Shown: one piece after another, positions 41,953 through 51,005 of the stretch
Layout: every line of letters starts with the position of its first letter
Numbering within the stretch: the first letter of the stretch is position 1
Assembly: GCF_012524165.2 (NCBI RefSeq)
Contig: NZ_JABACJ020000003.1
Coordinates: 266,799 to 330,798, forward strand
Direction: 5' to 3'
Source of the DNA: Faecalicatena faecalis
GTDB taxonomy: Bacteria > Bacillota > Clostridia > Lachnospirales > Lachnospiraceae
DNA length: 64,000 bases
The notes under the pieces: generated by a model
The model's input: the letters and a program-made list of their open reading frames with translations, nothing else
Database searches by the model: none
What the model was told of the DNA's origin: nothing
Translations under genes and position numbers: made by a program

Positions 41953-42093
41953 ATATCCTGTACCTCTTTCTTTTTCTCATGCAATATGGCTCTAAAGAAT
42001 CATAACGTATTATATTATACAGGAATTGCCCCTTCCTTTACAACATTTTTCCTTTTGTTTTCCTCCTTTTTCATCAAAATCCAGGAAATCATA

Positions 42094-43056
42094 TTAACAC
42101 ATTCGTCCATTTCTATTTTTTACCCAATCTGTTGATACATCCATGGCCGCCCGGCAGGCTTTTGTTCCGTCCAGTGTGTTCAGCATCACAAAATCATGAA
42201 TGATTCCCTGGAATCTGACAGCCGTAACATCGACTCCCGCAGTCCTCAGCCGCCTGGCATAGGCCTCTCCTTCGTCACGGAGCACATCAGCCTCCCCATT
42301 GAGTATCATTGTATCGGGAAGGCCGCTCAACTGACATAAAGAAGCCATGAGCGGCGATGCCGTAATCTGGTTCCTGTCACTTACGGCACAAGTATATTGA
42401 TTCCAGAACCACATCATTCCTGCACGATAAAGATAATATCCCTCTGCAAACTGACAATAAGAAGAGGTCTGAAAGCAAGCGTTTGTCACAGGATAATATA
42501 AAAGCTGTTTCTGGATATAGGGACCATTGCGGTATTTCGCCATCAACGCCAATGCCGCCGCAATATTCCCGCCTGCACTGTCCCCGGCAACTGTGAGGGT
42601 CTTTTCTCTCATCGTTACATTGAAATTCTGTAAAAGCCCAGGAAGCATTTCCATGACCTGATAACACTGTTCCAGCGCCGTAGGATATTTCGCCTCCGGT
42701 GAACGCGAATATTCGGGGAACACAAGAACTGACTGAGTTCTGGCCGCAAGTTCACGCACCAGCTTTTCATGGGTATGGAAACTGCCAAACACCCATCCCG
42801 CACCGTGGATGTATAAGACGACATCCGCAGGACATTGATATCTTTCCGGCAGAACAACGTAGACTGAAATCTTCCCCCATTTTCCTGTATCAATCGTCAT
42901 CCTTTTGATTTCCGCCGGATACATACATATAGGAGTACTTTGCGCTTCTTCCAAAACTTTTCGTCCCTCACAGGGCGGAAGCTGAAAAATCAGTGGAGGG
43001 ACGGCATTCTGTCTGCATACCTCCAATGCCTGAGGTTCTAAAGATATTCTATTCAT
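42094..43056 (-). CDS. Alpha/beta hydrolase (hormone-sensitive-lipase-type esterase)
   Basis: 320 residues. The oxyanion motif is YIHGAGWVFGS (HGGG-type), and the nucleophile serine is in VAGDSAGGNIAAALAL. Acid and histidine lie in LNGEADVLRDEGEAY and GIIHDFVML. No signal peptide. Family members hydrolyse short acyl esters of many kinds. The gene stands alone, and the ribosome site is weak (GGGATTTAGATC). Confidence 0.88.
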   Translation of the reverse strand: MNRISLEPQALEVCRQNAVPPLIFQLPPCEGRKVLEEAQSTPICMYPAEIKRMTIDTGKWGKISVYVVLPERYQCPADVVLYIHGAGWVFGSFHTHEKLVRELAARTQSVLVFPEYSRSPEAKYPTALEQCYQVMEMLPGLLQNFNVTMREKTLTVAGDSAGGNIAAALALMAKYRNGPYIQKQLLYYPVTNACFQTSSYCQFAEGYYLYRAGMMWFWNQYTCAVSDRNQITASPLMASLCQLSGLPDTMILNGEADVLRDEGEAYARRLRTAGVDVTAVRFQGIIHDFVMLNTLDGTKACRAAMDVSTDWVKNRNGRMC

Positions 43057-43188
43057 GATCTAAATCCCAATGAAATTACTCTCATATTTATCATATGCCC
43101 TATGCCCTCAAACGTCCCCTCTCTTTTCTTTACTCTCGGTTCTTCAGTACTTTAATGCCACAGGCAACATTGGATACCAGGAAAATGC

Positions 43189-43220
43189 AAAAGAAGACCG
43201 GACATCTCTCCGGTCTTCTC
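43189..43220 (-). terminator. Terminator after the YccF gene
   Basis: AGAAGACCGG pairs with CCGGTCTTCT around 8 bases, followed by TTTG on the minus strand. It ends the riboswitch-led two-gene operon. Confidence 0.75.
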
Positions 43221-43243
43221 ACTATACAATCATTTTCTTTCGG

Positions 43244-43603
43244 CTAATACACTTCTGACCCGAATGGCATCAAGGCCAGCTTTGCCAGTTTAAACTGCTG
43301 CATCCCGAACGGGATACCTACGATCGTCACACAAAGCAGCGCCCCGATCACCAAAGATTCCAATGCCAGCGGAATCCCTGATACGATCATCCAAATAATG
43401 TTCAGCAGCATGGAGCCTGCCCCGCCTCCATAATGTACTTCTTTCCCAAATGGGAAAAAACTAAGTGCAGCAAACTTAAAGCACTGCATTCCTACCGGTA
43501 TCCCCACAATCGAGATACACCACAGAAGCCCGGCAAATGCCCAGCTCAACCCACTGATACATCCACCAAATATAAACCATAAAACATTTCCCAGACATCC
43601 CAT
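43244..43603 (-). CDS. YccF-domain inner-membrane protein
   Basis: 119 residues with two repeats of the YccF pattern: CISIVGIPVGMQCFKFAALSFFPFGKEV and CVTIVGIPFGMQQFKLAKLALMPFGSEV, each after a hydrophobic hairpin. The function of the family is unknown. GGAGGAG precedes the ATG, which lies six bases after the stop of the 150-residue gene, so both are in one transcript. The manganese-type riboswitch upstream hints at a role in metal or envelope homeostasis. Confidence 0.88.
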   Translation of the reverse strand: MGCLGNVLWFIFGGCISGLSWAFAGLLWCISIVGIPVGMQCFKFAALSFFPFGKEVHYGGGAGSMLLNIIWMIVSGIPLALESLVIGALLCVTIVGIPFGMQQFKLAKLALMPFGSEVY

Positions 43604-43609
43604 AACGTC

Positions 43610-44062
43610 TTACTCCTCCTTTCCAAGCAGTAATTGCTTCTCCCACGTCTGGAGATTGGCAACCATAGCTTCCACACGTTCAATCGCATACTCCACTTCT
43701 TCCTTGGCCTCTTTGATCTTAGACTGTACGAGCCAGTCTGCTATCAGTCCGTCAAAGAAGAAATCAGCAAATGTAAGGAAGTCATCGATCTGTATTGTAA
43801 AATTATATGGCAGATCCACATCTTTTAATTCACATCTAAAAAGTTCGAGCTGACATCTTGCCTCCTCCATCTTTTCAGCCGCTTCCTCCAATTTGGAATG
43901 CTTCACCATGTCTACGATAAAGCCTCCTCCAAGCAGGTCTGCGATCCCCCAGTTTCCTGCACTGTTGAGGGCATCTCTTGCGCTCTTCATCGCATTTAGC
44001 GACTTCTTTCCAGCAATAATTGCCTCATTCATCTCCACAACATTTTCCTTTTCTCTCATCAT
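43610..44062 (-). CDS. Uncharacterised 150-residue protein behind a manganese-type riboswitch
   Basis: 150 residues from the ATG at 44062 (AAAGGAG six bases upstream; the longer frame would run into the riboswitch terminator). It is largely helical, with conserved-looking segments MNEAIIAGKKSLNAMKSARD, NWGIADLLGGGFIVDMVKHSK and a long charged helix at the end (KIKEAKEEVEYAIERVEAM). A central stretch (FADFFFDGLIADWLVQSKI) is hydrophobic but short. No family name was recognised. It is paired with YccF. Confidence 0.75.
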   Translation of the reverse strand: MMREKENVVEMNEAIIAGKKSLNAMKSARDALNSAGNWGIADLLGGGFIVDMVKHSKLEEAAEKMEEARCQLELFRCELKDVDLPYNFTIQIDDFLTFADFFFDGLIADWLVQSKIKEAKEEVEYAIERVEAMVANLQTWEKQLLLGKEE

Positions 44063-44126
44063 TAGAATCTCCTTTCTGGTGCCTTTTTCATGCAGCAGAT
44101 CATTCATATCCCTATATGATTGGAAT

Positions 44127-44262
44127 AAAAAAAGACTTTTATTCACGACATATCTGCCGCAATAAAAGTCTTGCACATCTCATTTGATACGGATACCTCT
44201 CGGTATCGGGTGACGGTTTCAAACCCACCTTTCGGTGTTCGGCTACTCCCTTTTACTTGCTT
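44127..44262 (-). ncRNA. yybP-ykoY-type (manganese) riboswitch with terminator
   Basis: The minus strand shows the two conserved yybP-ykoY loop sequences: GGGAGTAG (44243-44250) and GCAAGAC (44168-44174), joined by hairpins (CCGAACACCGAAAGGTGGG; GATACCGAGAGGTATC). The outer P1 helix pairs GCAAGTAAAAG with CTTTTATTGC. The 3' P1 strand also pairs with AATAAAAGTCTT (44132-44143) to make a terminator followed by seven T. Ligand-stabilised P1 would prevent termination, the ON-switch logic known for this Mn(II) class. It controls the 150-residue and YccF genes. Confidence 0.85.
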
Positions 44263-44412
44263 GTCTTGAAATATATCACCTTTCTCATGGAATGTCAAGA
44301 GGTTTTCAAAAGATTGATAACTTATAGACAAAGTTTTCAAATGTATACTGATTGTACATTAGTAATCCACTTCGTACTCCTTTGTAAAAGCGAACTTAGT
44401 AAAAGCGAATCT

Positions 44413-44441
44413 TTGACAGATGTTAGGGATATCGCTATACT
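44413..44441 (+). promoter_or_regulatory. Promoter of the pseudouridine synthase gene
   Basis: Consensus TTGACA (44413-44418) and TATACT (44436-44441) are 17 bases apart, 31 bases before the ATG at 44473. This also rules out the much longer reading frame that starts upstream. Confidence 0.8.
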
Positions 44442-44472
44442 ATATTCATTGAATAAAATTGGGAGTACTCAC

Positions 44473-45369
44473 ATGGAAAGAATTTTAACATACAATATTG
44501 CAGAACCGGACAGTGGCCTGCGCATAGAACAATATTTAAAAAGACATGGTTATTCCAAACAGAATTTTACGGACCTCAAAAAAATGCACGAAAGTATTCT
44601 TGTCAATGGAGAATGGTTCTATTTAAAGCAGAAGTTGAATACTGGTGATGTACTTACGGTTCATATCCAGGAAATGGAATCGTCTGAACATATTCCTCCT
44701 GTACAACTTCCATTGGACATTGTTTATGAAGATGAAGATATAATTGTAATCAATAAAGCTGCAGGAATGCCGATCCATCCTTCTATGAACAACTACACGA
44801 ATTCCCTTGCGAACGGACTGGCCTGGTATTTTCAAAGCCAGGGAAAGGCATTTATCTTCCGCTGTACCAACCGTCTCGACCGGGATACCTCTGGACTGAC
44901 GGTGATTGCAAAACACATGCTCAGTTCTAATATCCTCTCTGGTATGGCTGTCCGCAAGGAGATCCGGCGGGAATATCTTGCTATTGTTCGCGGCCATGTG
45001 AATCCTCCATCCGGTACGATTGATGCTCCGCTTTCCCGCAAACCTGGATCTATCATTGAACGAACGGTAGACTTTGAGCATGGGGAGGCAGCGGTCACCC
45101 ATTACAGAATAATCGAGGAAAAAAATGGGCACAGCCTGGTCTCTCTAATATTAGAGACCGGCCGTACCCATCAGATTCGAATCCATATGAAATATCTTGG
45201 TTTCCCACTTGTCGGCGATTACCTTTATAATCCCGATATGGAGTATATTCAGAGGCAGGCCCTTCACTCTCACCGCCTGACCTTCCGCCATCCCATTACT
45301 GGAGAAACCATGGATTTTACTGCACCGCTACCAGATGATATGCAGAAGATTCTAAGTCCTCTTTTATAG
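44473..45369 (+). CDS. RluA-family pseudouridine synthase
   Basis: 298 residues from the ATG at 44473 (GGGAG upstream). An S4-like N-terminal part (LRIEQYLKRHGYSKQNFTDLKKMHESILVNG) precedes the catalytic domain. The motif is CTNRLDRDTSGLTV with the catalytic Asp, and later motifs are LETGRTHQIRIHMKYLGFPLVGD and HSHRLTFRHPITGE. It modifies uridines in rRNA or tRNA; RluD-type and RluC-type targets cannot be told apart here. Its last six bases overlap the convergent MBL gene. Confidence 0.92.
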   Translation: MERILTYNIAEPDSGLRIEQYLKRHGYSKQNFTDLKKMHESILVNGEWFYLKQKLNTGDVLTVHIQEMESSEHIPPVQLPLDIVYEDEDIIVINKAAGMPIHPSMNNYTNSLANGLAWYFQSQGKAFIFRCTNRLDRDTSGLTVIAKHMLSSNILSGMAVRKEIRREYLAIVRGHVNPPSGTIDAPLSRKPGSIIERTVDFEHGEAAVTHYRIIEEKNGHSLVSLILETGRTHQIRIHMKYLGFPLVGDYLYNPDMEYIQRQALHSHRLTFRHPITGETMDFTAPLPDDMQKILSPLL

Positions 45370-46203
45370 TTCAATCTTTTTTCCAGTAGTAAGCGGCTGT
45401 ACCATGTCCCCGGCATATTGTTTCAGCAGCGCATATCCAGGCTGCCCGGTGCAGTGTCCGGTATAAAGATACTGCACCCCGGCTTCCTTTAAGCCGTCTG
45501 CCATCGCTTCTACCTCTGAATCAGAAAACGTACAGACTTCTTTTCCGTCCTTTTTTCCTTTCATATGAAGTCCACCTAAAAATGCATAAATCTTTCTTCC
45601 TGGCAGAACGGACATCACTTCCTCCATAATATTCATAATCCCGGCATGAGAACAACTGTTAAAGATAACCAGCCCTTTTTCTGTATCAAATACTAGGCTC
45701 AGTTCATGCGAAAAATCATCTGGCAGATACTCCGTTTTATATTTTCGATATAATTTGGAACGCTCACCGATTTTTTCAAGCCCCTCTGTACTATGGGGCA
45801 CCAGATAAACATCCTGATCCAATCTGAATAACTGGTCAATGAACTCAAACCGTTCCCAATTTCTAGACAATACATTTTCCGGAACGCCGATCCTGTGTAT
45901 CTCTCCCCCTGACCCGGAATAATATTCGCCGTCAATGCCCTTCATGGCATATATTTTTACGGTCTGGTTCTGTTCCAGATATTCTGCAAACCCACCTGAA
46001 TGATCATAGTGTCCATGAGATAGAATGCATGCATCTGCTGCTAGCACAGGGACACCTAACGCGGCTGCATTTTCTAAAAATGCACCTGTTGTGCCCGCAT
46101 CTAACAAATACTGTTTTGAAGCATATTCAATAAACAGGCTCAGTCCATGTTCGCATTTCAACTCTGACTCAGACGTGTTTTCAATCAGTACCGTTACCTT
46201 CAT
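45364..46203 (-). CDS. MBL-fold metallohydrolase
   Basis: 279 residues. The metal motif ILSHGHYDHSGGF (HxHxDH) is near residues 82-94, with further ligands in FNSCSHAGIMNIM and GLHMK and a final YTGHCTGQPGYALLKQ. The layout matches the group named after the dihydropterin aminobenzene phosphate synthase. The substrate is uncertain. It follows the amidohydrolase gene by 102 bases on the same strand and could be the last gene of that operon. Confidence 0.87.
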   Translation of the reverse strand: MKVTVLIENTSESELKCEHGLSLFIEYASKQYLLDAGTTGAFLENAAALGVPVLAADACILSHGHYDHSGGFAEYLEQNQTVKIYAMKGIDGEYYSGSGGEIHRIGVPENVLSRNWERFEFIDQLFRLDQDVYLVPHSTEGLEKIGERSKLYRKYKTEYLPDDFSHELSLVFDTEKGLVIFNSCSHAGIMNIMEEVMSVLPGRKIYAFLGGLHMKGKKDGKEVCTFSDSEVEAMADGLKEAGVQYLYTGHCTGQPGYALLKQYAGDMVQPLTTGKKIEL

Positions 46204-46305
46204 GTATCACATTCTCCTTTGATCGTATCTGCCGCAAGTCCTGCTGATGTCTTATTTTACGTAATCATCGTCATATCCCAGGCATTGGCTGTCTTCTTAT
46301 GGCAC

Positions 46306-47886
46306 TTATGCCTGATAGACAGTATCTCCTCCCAGAACTGTTTCCAAGACTTTAATGGAAGCAATTTCTTCTGCCTTTGTCTCAAAAATATCCTTATCCG
46401 TGACTACAAAGTCTGCTACCTTTCCGACCTCAAGAGTTCCTTTCAGATTTTCTTCCTCCAGGAAGTAAGCTGCATTCCTGGTATAAAGAGAGACAGCATC
46501 ATATACGGAGATCGCCTGTTCTTTTGAAATAATCTCTGGGTTTCCTGTCAGATCCATTCTGGTCAATGCACATTGAATTCCATGGAATGGGTTCACTTCA
46601 CATACCGGAGCATCCGAACCGCCTGTCAGAATCAATCCTGCGTCCATCATGTCCTTTAGTGCAAAACAGTAATGCAGTCTTTCATCGCCCAGCCTCTTTC
46701 TCGCCATGCTCACATAATTGCGGATAAAAATCGGCTGGATACTGATGATAACCGGAAGCTTCTTTGCTCGCTCGATAAAGCTCTCACTGATCACAGTCGC
46801 ATGAATCATATAGAATCGCCTGCTCCATCCGAGCTCTGGACGATAAGCATTTTCGATTGCTGTCAGCAGCATATCATTTGCCTTATCCCCGATTGCATGA
46901 ACAGCGACCTCATGTCCAGCATCATAAGCATCCTTAACAAGCTTATTCAATTCCTCCTGCGTATAACAGCCTTTTCCATAATTATCCGGCTGATCCGCAA
47001 ATGGCTCATTCATCAGACAGGACGCTGCACCAACGGAACCATCCTGCAGGAATTTTGCGGAACCTAATTTCAGCATATCATCTCCGAAACCGGTCACAAT
47101 ATTACGCGGTGTGTTCTCATCCAGAACAAAATGGAATGCAACCCTGCATTTCAGTCCTTTTTTCTTCCTCATCTCCTGATACATCCTGATTCCATCCGGG
47201 TTATCCTCCTGATACGCATGGAGCTGCGTCAGTCCTACAGAAGAACAGTACTGCAGATACTTATCGACCTTTTCGATATTTTCCTCCATCGTAAGCTTTG
47301 GAAGATAAGGCTCTACATATTCACTATAAGATTGGTCACTGATCACACCCGTCAAAGAACCATCCTCAAATCTGTCAATAGTATCCGGGGTATGCTCCAC
47401 CACATCTGGTCCCAAATTACATAGCTCCAAAGCTTTTGAATTCAGCATATGTACATGGTGGCAGAAACTTCCAACACAAATCGGAATCTCTGTAGATGCC
47501 TGATCCAAGACGTTTACTGTCGGAAAACTTCCTTCTTTCAGAAAATCCATATGAAGATTCTCTATCAATAGCCAGTCGCCCTCTTTTACATCATCCAGAT
47601 GCTGTTTACATCTCTCTACAAGTTCGTCGAAGGAATGAATGTCAGCCGCTGTCACTTTTTCCTGTTCCAAGCAGTCTGAATAAAGATGCATATGCGTATC
47701 TGCCATACCTGGTAAGATAGGCTGCCCCTTCATGTCAATGAACTCCTTAGCACCGATTGCTTTGACCTCTTCATTCGTTCCTGCGGCTGCAATCTTCCCA
47801 TTATATACCGCGATTGCCTCTACAGTCTCTCCCTCTTTTGCCATCGTATAGAACTTTCCGTTGTAAAAAATCTTATCTGCTACCAT
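46306..47886 (-). CDS. Amidohydrolase (YtcJ/amidohydrolase 3 family)
   Basis: 526 residues from the ATG at 47886 (AAAGGAGG upstream). The metal-dependent TIM barrel has PGMADTHMHLYSDCLEQ near the start, VAVHAIGDKANDMLL, IHATVISESFIERAKKL and LTGGSDAPVCEVNPFHGIQCAL. The small beta domain is split between the N-terminus and KGTLEVGKVADFVVTDKDIF. Family members cleave C-N bonds in cyclic or N-acyl compounds. The neighbours (RidA, a 2-hydroxyacid dehydrogenase, an AEC carrier) suggest catabolism of an amide or amino-acid derivative. Confidence 0.9.
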   Translation of the reverse strand: MVADKIFYNGKFYTMAKEGETVEAIAVYNGKIAAAGTNEEVKAIGAKEFIDMKGQPILPGMADTHMHLYSDCLEQEKVTAADIHSFDELVERCKQHLDDVKEGDWLLIENLHMDFLKEGSFPTVNVLDQASTEIPICVGSFCHHVHMLNSKALELCNLGPDVVEHTPDTIDRFEDGSLTGVISDQSYSEYVEPYLPKLTMEENIEKVDKYLQYCSSVGLTQLHAYQEDNPDGIRMYQEMRKKKGLKCRVAFHFVLDENTPRNIVTGFGDDMLKLGSAKFLQDGSVGAASCLMNEPFADQPDNYGKGCYTQEELNKLVKDAYDAGHEVAVHAIGDKANDMLLTAIENAYRPELGWSRRFYMIHATVISESFIERAKKLPVIISIQPIFIRNYVSMARKRLGDERLHYCFALKDMMDAGLILTGGSDAPVCEVNPFHGIQCALTRMDLTGNPEIISKEQAISVYDAVSLYTRNAAYFLEEENLKGTLEVGKVADFVVTDKDIFETKAEEIASIKVLETVLGGDTVYQA

Positions 47887-47926
47887 GATAAAACCTCCTT
47901 TTTTCAAACGTTACTCTATGTTTCAA

Positions 47927-48847
47927 CTACAATAAAACTCCCATCAGGTACAAAATAATCGGCAATGTAACGACCATGAACAGCATATTCTGTGTTACTG
48001 ACCTAGCCGCAAAGGACGGATTACAGTCATACTGCTGACTTAAAATAACATTAAAGCTTCCAGCTGGCAGAGCCATCAAAAGAACACTGACACTTGCTAC
48101 CGTATGATTGATCGGCAGGAAGCTTAAGATCACGCATGCAATAATCGGAACAATTAAAAGTCGAATCAGTGAGATCAGATAAGAGTACTTATCTTTCACG
48201 ATATCCTTCAGATCCATCACTGCGATCTCATATCCAATGATAATCATGGACAGCGGTACCATCATACTTCCTACAGAGGATAACGTCGTCTGGATGAACG
48301 CCGGGAATCTGAACGGCAGTACATACAGGATCATAGCCACAACTGACATTTGAATCGCTGAATTACCAAAAATGACCTTCGGGCTGAATGTCTTCTCTCC
48401 ACTAAGCATCATCACACCAAAAGAGAACAACATCAGGTTATAAAGAATATTGAATGCAATCGCACACAGCATTCCCAGTTCACCGAAGAGCTGTGCAGCG
48501 AGCGGCAGTCCGATAAAGCCAACATTCGCAAACGTACACATGGTAACAAAGATGGGTTCTCCTTTTTCCGGCAATTTCAACCGCTTGGAAAGTATCTTCA
48601 TTACGACTAGCATAACAATATAGTATATAACAGCAATCAATGCTGTCATCCCGAATCCGCCGATACGTTCCATTGAAAATTCTGATCCCGCCGAAGATAA
48701 AATACTGATTGGAAGGACCGCTTTAAGCAGGAAGGTGGATAAATGATTTTTCATCCCCTCGGTCAGAATCTTTTTCTTTGTAATAAATATTCCAAATGCG
48801 ATCATTAATAAAATCTGCGCTAGTAAGGTCCAAACTGCACTTGTCAT
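47927..48847 (-). CDS. AEC-family permease
   Basis: 306 residues with ten membrane helices in two sets of five. Typical segments are FGIFITKKKILTEGMKNHLSTFLLKAVLPI, TMCTFANVGFIGLPLAAQLFGE and LPAGSFNVILSQQYDCNPSFAARSV. Bacterial AEC (auxin efflux carrier-like) proteins move dicarboxylates, malonate or similar acids. It lies in the middle of the GntR-led operon and probably carries that pathway's substrate or product. Confidence 0.9.
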   Translation of the reverse strand: MTSAVWTLLAQILLMIAFGIFITKKKILTEGMKNHLSTFLLKAVLPISILSSAGSEFSMERIGGFGMTALIAVIYYIVMLVVMKILSKRLKLPEKGEPIFVTMCTFANVGFIGLPLAAQLFGELGMLCAIAFNILYNLMLFSFGVMMLSGEKTFSPKVIFGNSAIQMSVVAMILYVLPFRFPAFIQTTLSSVGSMMVPLSMIIIGYEIAVMDLKDIVKDKYSYLISLIRLLIVPIIACVILSFLPINHTVASVSVLLMALPAGSFNVILSQQYDCNPSFAARSVTQNMLFMVVTLPIILYLMGVLL

Positions 48848-48879
48848 ATCCGTTTCTCCCTTCTGAATTTATGATTTGG

Positions 48880-49266
48880 CTATTGACTGACAAATGCTGT
48901 AAATTCCATCTCCACCTTAACACCATCGATCATTCCACCTACCTGCACACAGGCTCTTGCTGGGAATGGATGATTCGGCATCAGTTCTCTGTAAGCACGG
49001 TTCATCTTATCAAAATCATTTTTCATATCCAGCATATAAATTGTCACCTTGCAGACATCTTCCAGGGTGCCGCCGGCTTCCTTGATGATTCTCTCTGCAT
49101 TCTCGATTGTCTGTTTTGTCTGTTCATAAACGTCCTCACTGATGAGGCTGCCATCCTGTGTCTCTCCGATCTGGGTTGTAAACACCATTCCATTCATCAA
49201 AATTCCATGTGAATAAGGTGCATCACTGTGTGCAAAATATGGGCTGTCAATTGCTTTTTTCTTCAT
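48880..49266 (-). CDS. RidA-family enamine/imine deaminase
   Basis: 128 residues. The conserved arginine is in PARACVQVGGMIDGVKVEMEFTAF, and GETQDGS, QTKQTIENAERIIKEAGGTLEDVCKVTIYMLDM also match. RidA proteins form trimers and hydrolyse reactive 2-aminoacrylate-type imines. Within this operon it may act on an imine made during breakdown of the imported compound. GAAGGAAG precedes the ATG. Confidence 0.93.
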   Translation of the reverse strand: MKKKAIDSPYFAHSDAPYSHGILMNGMVFTTQIGETQDGSLISEDVYEQTKQTIENAERIIKEAGGTLEDVCKVTIYMLDMKNDFDKMNRAYRELMPNHPFPARACVQVGGMIDGVKVEMEFTAFVSQ

Positions 49267-49315
49267 CTTACTTCCTTCTTTCCATTTCGATTTCGGTCTG
49301 CTTATTACTGTGCTG

Positions 49316-50290
49316 TTACCGGTTCACTAAATATGTAGGCTTCTTGTTCTCCTCCAGAACCTCCATGATCTGAGAAATTGCCTTTTCCCTTACTTCCACA
49401 AGAGCTTCCTCGGAATAATATGCTGCATGGGGCGTCATGATTACCTGCTCCAGCCCTTTTAAAACGCTGCTGCATTCCTTTTCATCTTCAATCACATCAA
49501 TCCCTGCTGCGGCCACTTTTCCGCTCAAAATGGCCTCCTTTAACGCTTCCTCATCCACAACGCCGCCGCGTCCTGTTGCGATAATCATGACGCCATCCTT
49601 CATCGCTGCAAACTGTTCCTTACCAATCATATGTCTGGTGCTGTCTAACAATGGTGTATGTACAGAAATATAATCACTTTCTGCTAATAATTCTTCCAAT
49701 GTATCCACGCGGACTACATTGCCATTCTCAAAAGCACTGTCCTTTGTATATGGATCATAGGCGATAACTTTGATTCCGAATGGCTTAAGAAGTTCTGCGA
49801 TCCTGCGCGGGATATTTCCATAAGAAATCAATCCATAGGTTTTTCCCTTTGTACGGTGGAGCTCCTTTCCTACTGCAACATCCCACTGACCTGCCCGGAT
49901 GCTTCTGTCATAGATTCCAATCTTACGCACACAATTCAGGAACATGGCAACCGTATGTACTGCCACCTCTTCGATACAATAATCTGGGACATTTCCCACA
50001 TAGACACCATGCCGCGTTGCTGCAGCCAGATCAATATTGTTCACTCCGATGCACTGTGTTGTCAGGACTTTACAGTTCTTCAATCTGGAAAATGCCTCTT
50101 CATTCATATTTGCATAGACAATGATTACACCATCCGCATCTTCTGCCTCTCTGAAAAAATCTTCGTCGTCCTCACTGTCAATTCGAATCAGATCATAATC
50201 TGTATAGCCGTTTCTTGCTAAATACTCCTCCTCTACAGATTTTCCAACACCTTCTGTGTTGACCATTACTATTTTCTTCTTTGTTCCCAT
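49316..50290 (-). CDS. D-isomer-specific 2-hydroxyacid dehydrogenase-family protein
   Basis: 324 residues. The catalytic residues are placed as Arg (IATGRGGVVDEEAL), Glu (GIDVIEDEKE) and His (VIMTPHAAYYSEEALVEVR). The NAD-binding loop reads GLISYGNIPRRIAELL: two glycines of the usual GxGxxG are Ser and Pro, so cofactor binding may differ. The domain otherwise resembles phosphoglycerate or CtBP-like dehydrogenases (YDPYTKDS). It lies 16 bases after the GntR gene. Confidence 0.87.
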   Translation of the reverse strand: MGTKKKIVMVNTEGVGKSVEEEYLARNGYTDYDLIRIDSEDDEDFFREAEDADGVIIVYANMNEEAFSRLKNCKVLTTQCIGVNNIDLAAATRHGVYVGNVPDYCIEEVAVHTVAMFLNCVRKIGIYDRSIRAGQWDVAVGKELHRTKGKTYGLISYGNIPRRIAELLKPFGIKVIAYDPYTKDSAFENGNVVRVDTLEELLAESDYISVHTPLLDSTRHMIGKEQFAAMKDGVMIIATGRGGVVDEEALKEAILSGKVAAAGIDVIEDEKECSSVLKGLEQVIMTPHAAYYSEEALVEVREKAISQIMEVLEENKKPTYLVNR

Positions 50291-50306
50291 TTTACTGCCC
50301 CTTTCT

Positions 50307-50960
50307 TTATTTTTGATTTTTCAACTCCATCGGTGTATTAATAATATGAAACTGCATCGCCTTTCGGCTTTTCTCTTTATCATGGCTCCTAAGAGCGTCC
50401 AGAATCTGTGTATGTTCATCAATTACATAATCCCAGTCTTTTTCCAGATGCCAGGTAAGAATCAATACTCTGCGCTGGAGAAGGCTGATACTCTCCAACA
50501 TCTTCCCATACCAGATATTGCCGCAGAATTCACCGATCTTAACATGGAACTGATATTCATATTCCATAAATTCCAGATACTCTTTCCTTGTCATGGCATC
50601 CTTTTGTTTCTGGATGATCGCCTCTAATTCCCCGCACTGCTCTTCTGTAATCGTCTCAGCAAGCATCCCAACTGCCTCCACTTCGACAAGCTGTCTGGCC
50701 TGAGATGCATCCTGTATCTCCTTTTCTGAAATGCTTGCAACCACAATATTCTTGGAAGGTGTGATTTCCACAAGGTTGTCTGCCTCCAGTCTGCGTACTG
50801 CACTTCTGACTGGGGTCCTGCTGATCACAAGCTGACTTGCCAACTGCTCTTCTATTAGAATTTGTCCCGGCCTTAGTTCTCCAGTAATGATTGCTTCCTT
50901 CAAAACTTCATACGCCTGTTCTGAAAGTGACTTTTTACTTCCAATCTGCCTCATACCCAT
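50307..50960 (-). CDS. GntR-family (FadR/FCD subfamily) regulator
   Basis: 217 residues. The winged helix has SLSEQAYEVLKEAIITGELRPGQILIEEQLASQLVISRTPVRSAVRRLE in outline. The all-helical FCD ligand domain has metal-binding residues (EYQFHVKIGEFCG, EHTQILDALRSHDKEKSRKAMQFHI). Acid ligands are common for FCD regulators. GGAGG precedes the ATG by eight bases. The site TTGTATACAA upstream fits the subfamily's TNGTNNACNA motif, so it probably controls its own operon down to the amidohydrolase. Confidence 0.93.
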   Translation of the reverse strand: MGMRQIGSKKSLSEQAYEVLKEAIITGELRPGQILIEEQLASQLVISRTPVRSAVRRLEADNLVEITPSKNIVVASISEKEIQDASQARQLVEVEAVGMLAETITEEQCGELEAIIQKQKDAMTRKEYLEFMEYEYQFHVKIGEFCGNIWYGKMLESISLLQRRVLILTWHLEKDWDYVIDEHTQILDALRSHDKEKSRKAMQFHIINTPMELKNQK

Positions 50961-51005
50961 GGAGTATACCTCCTTTCCTCTAGTTTTTCATAATTGTATA
51001 TGTAT

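Noticed and set aside
44257..44472. A longer start for the RluA-type gene.
   Set aside because: A consensus promoter at 44413-44441 lies inside that extension, and the ATG at 44473 has a ribosome site and family-like N-terminus.
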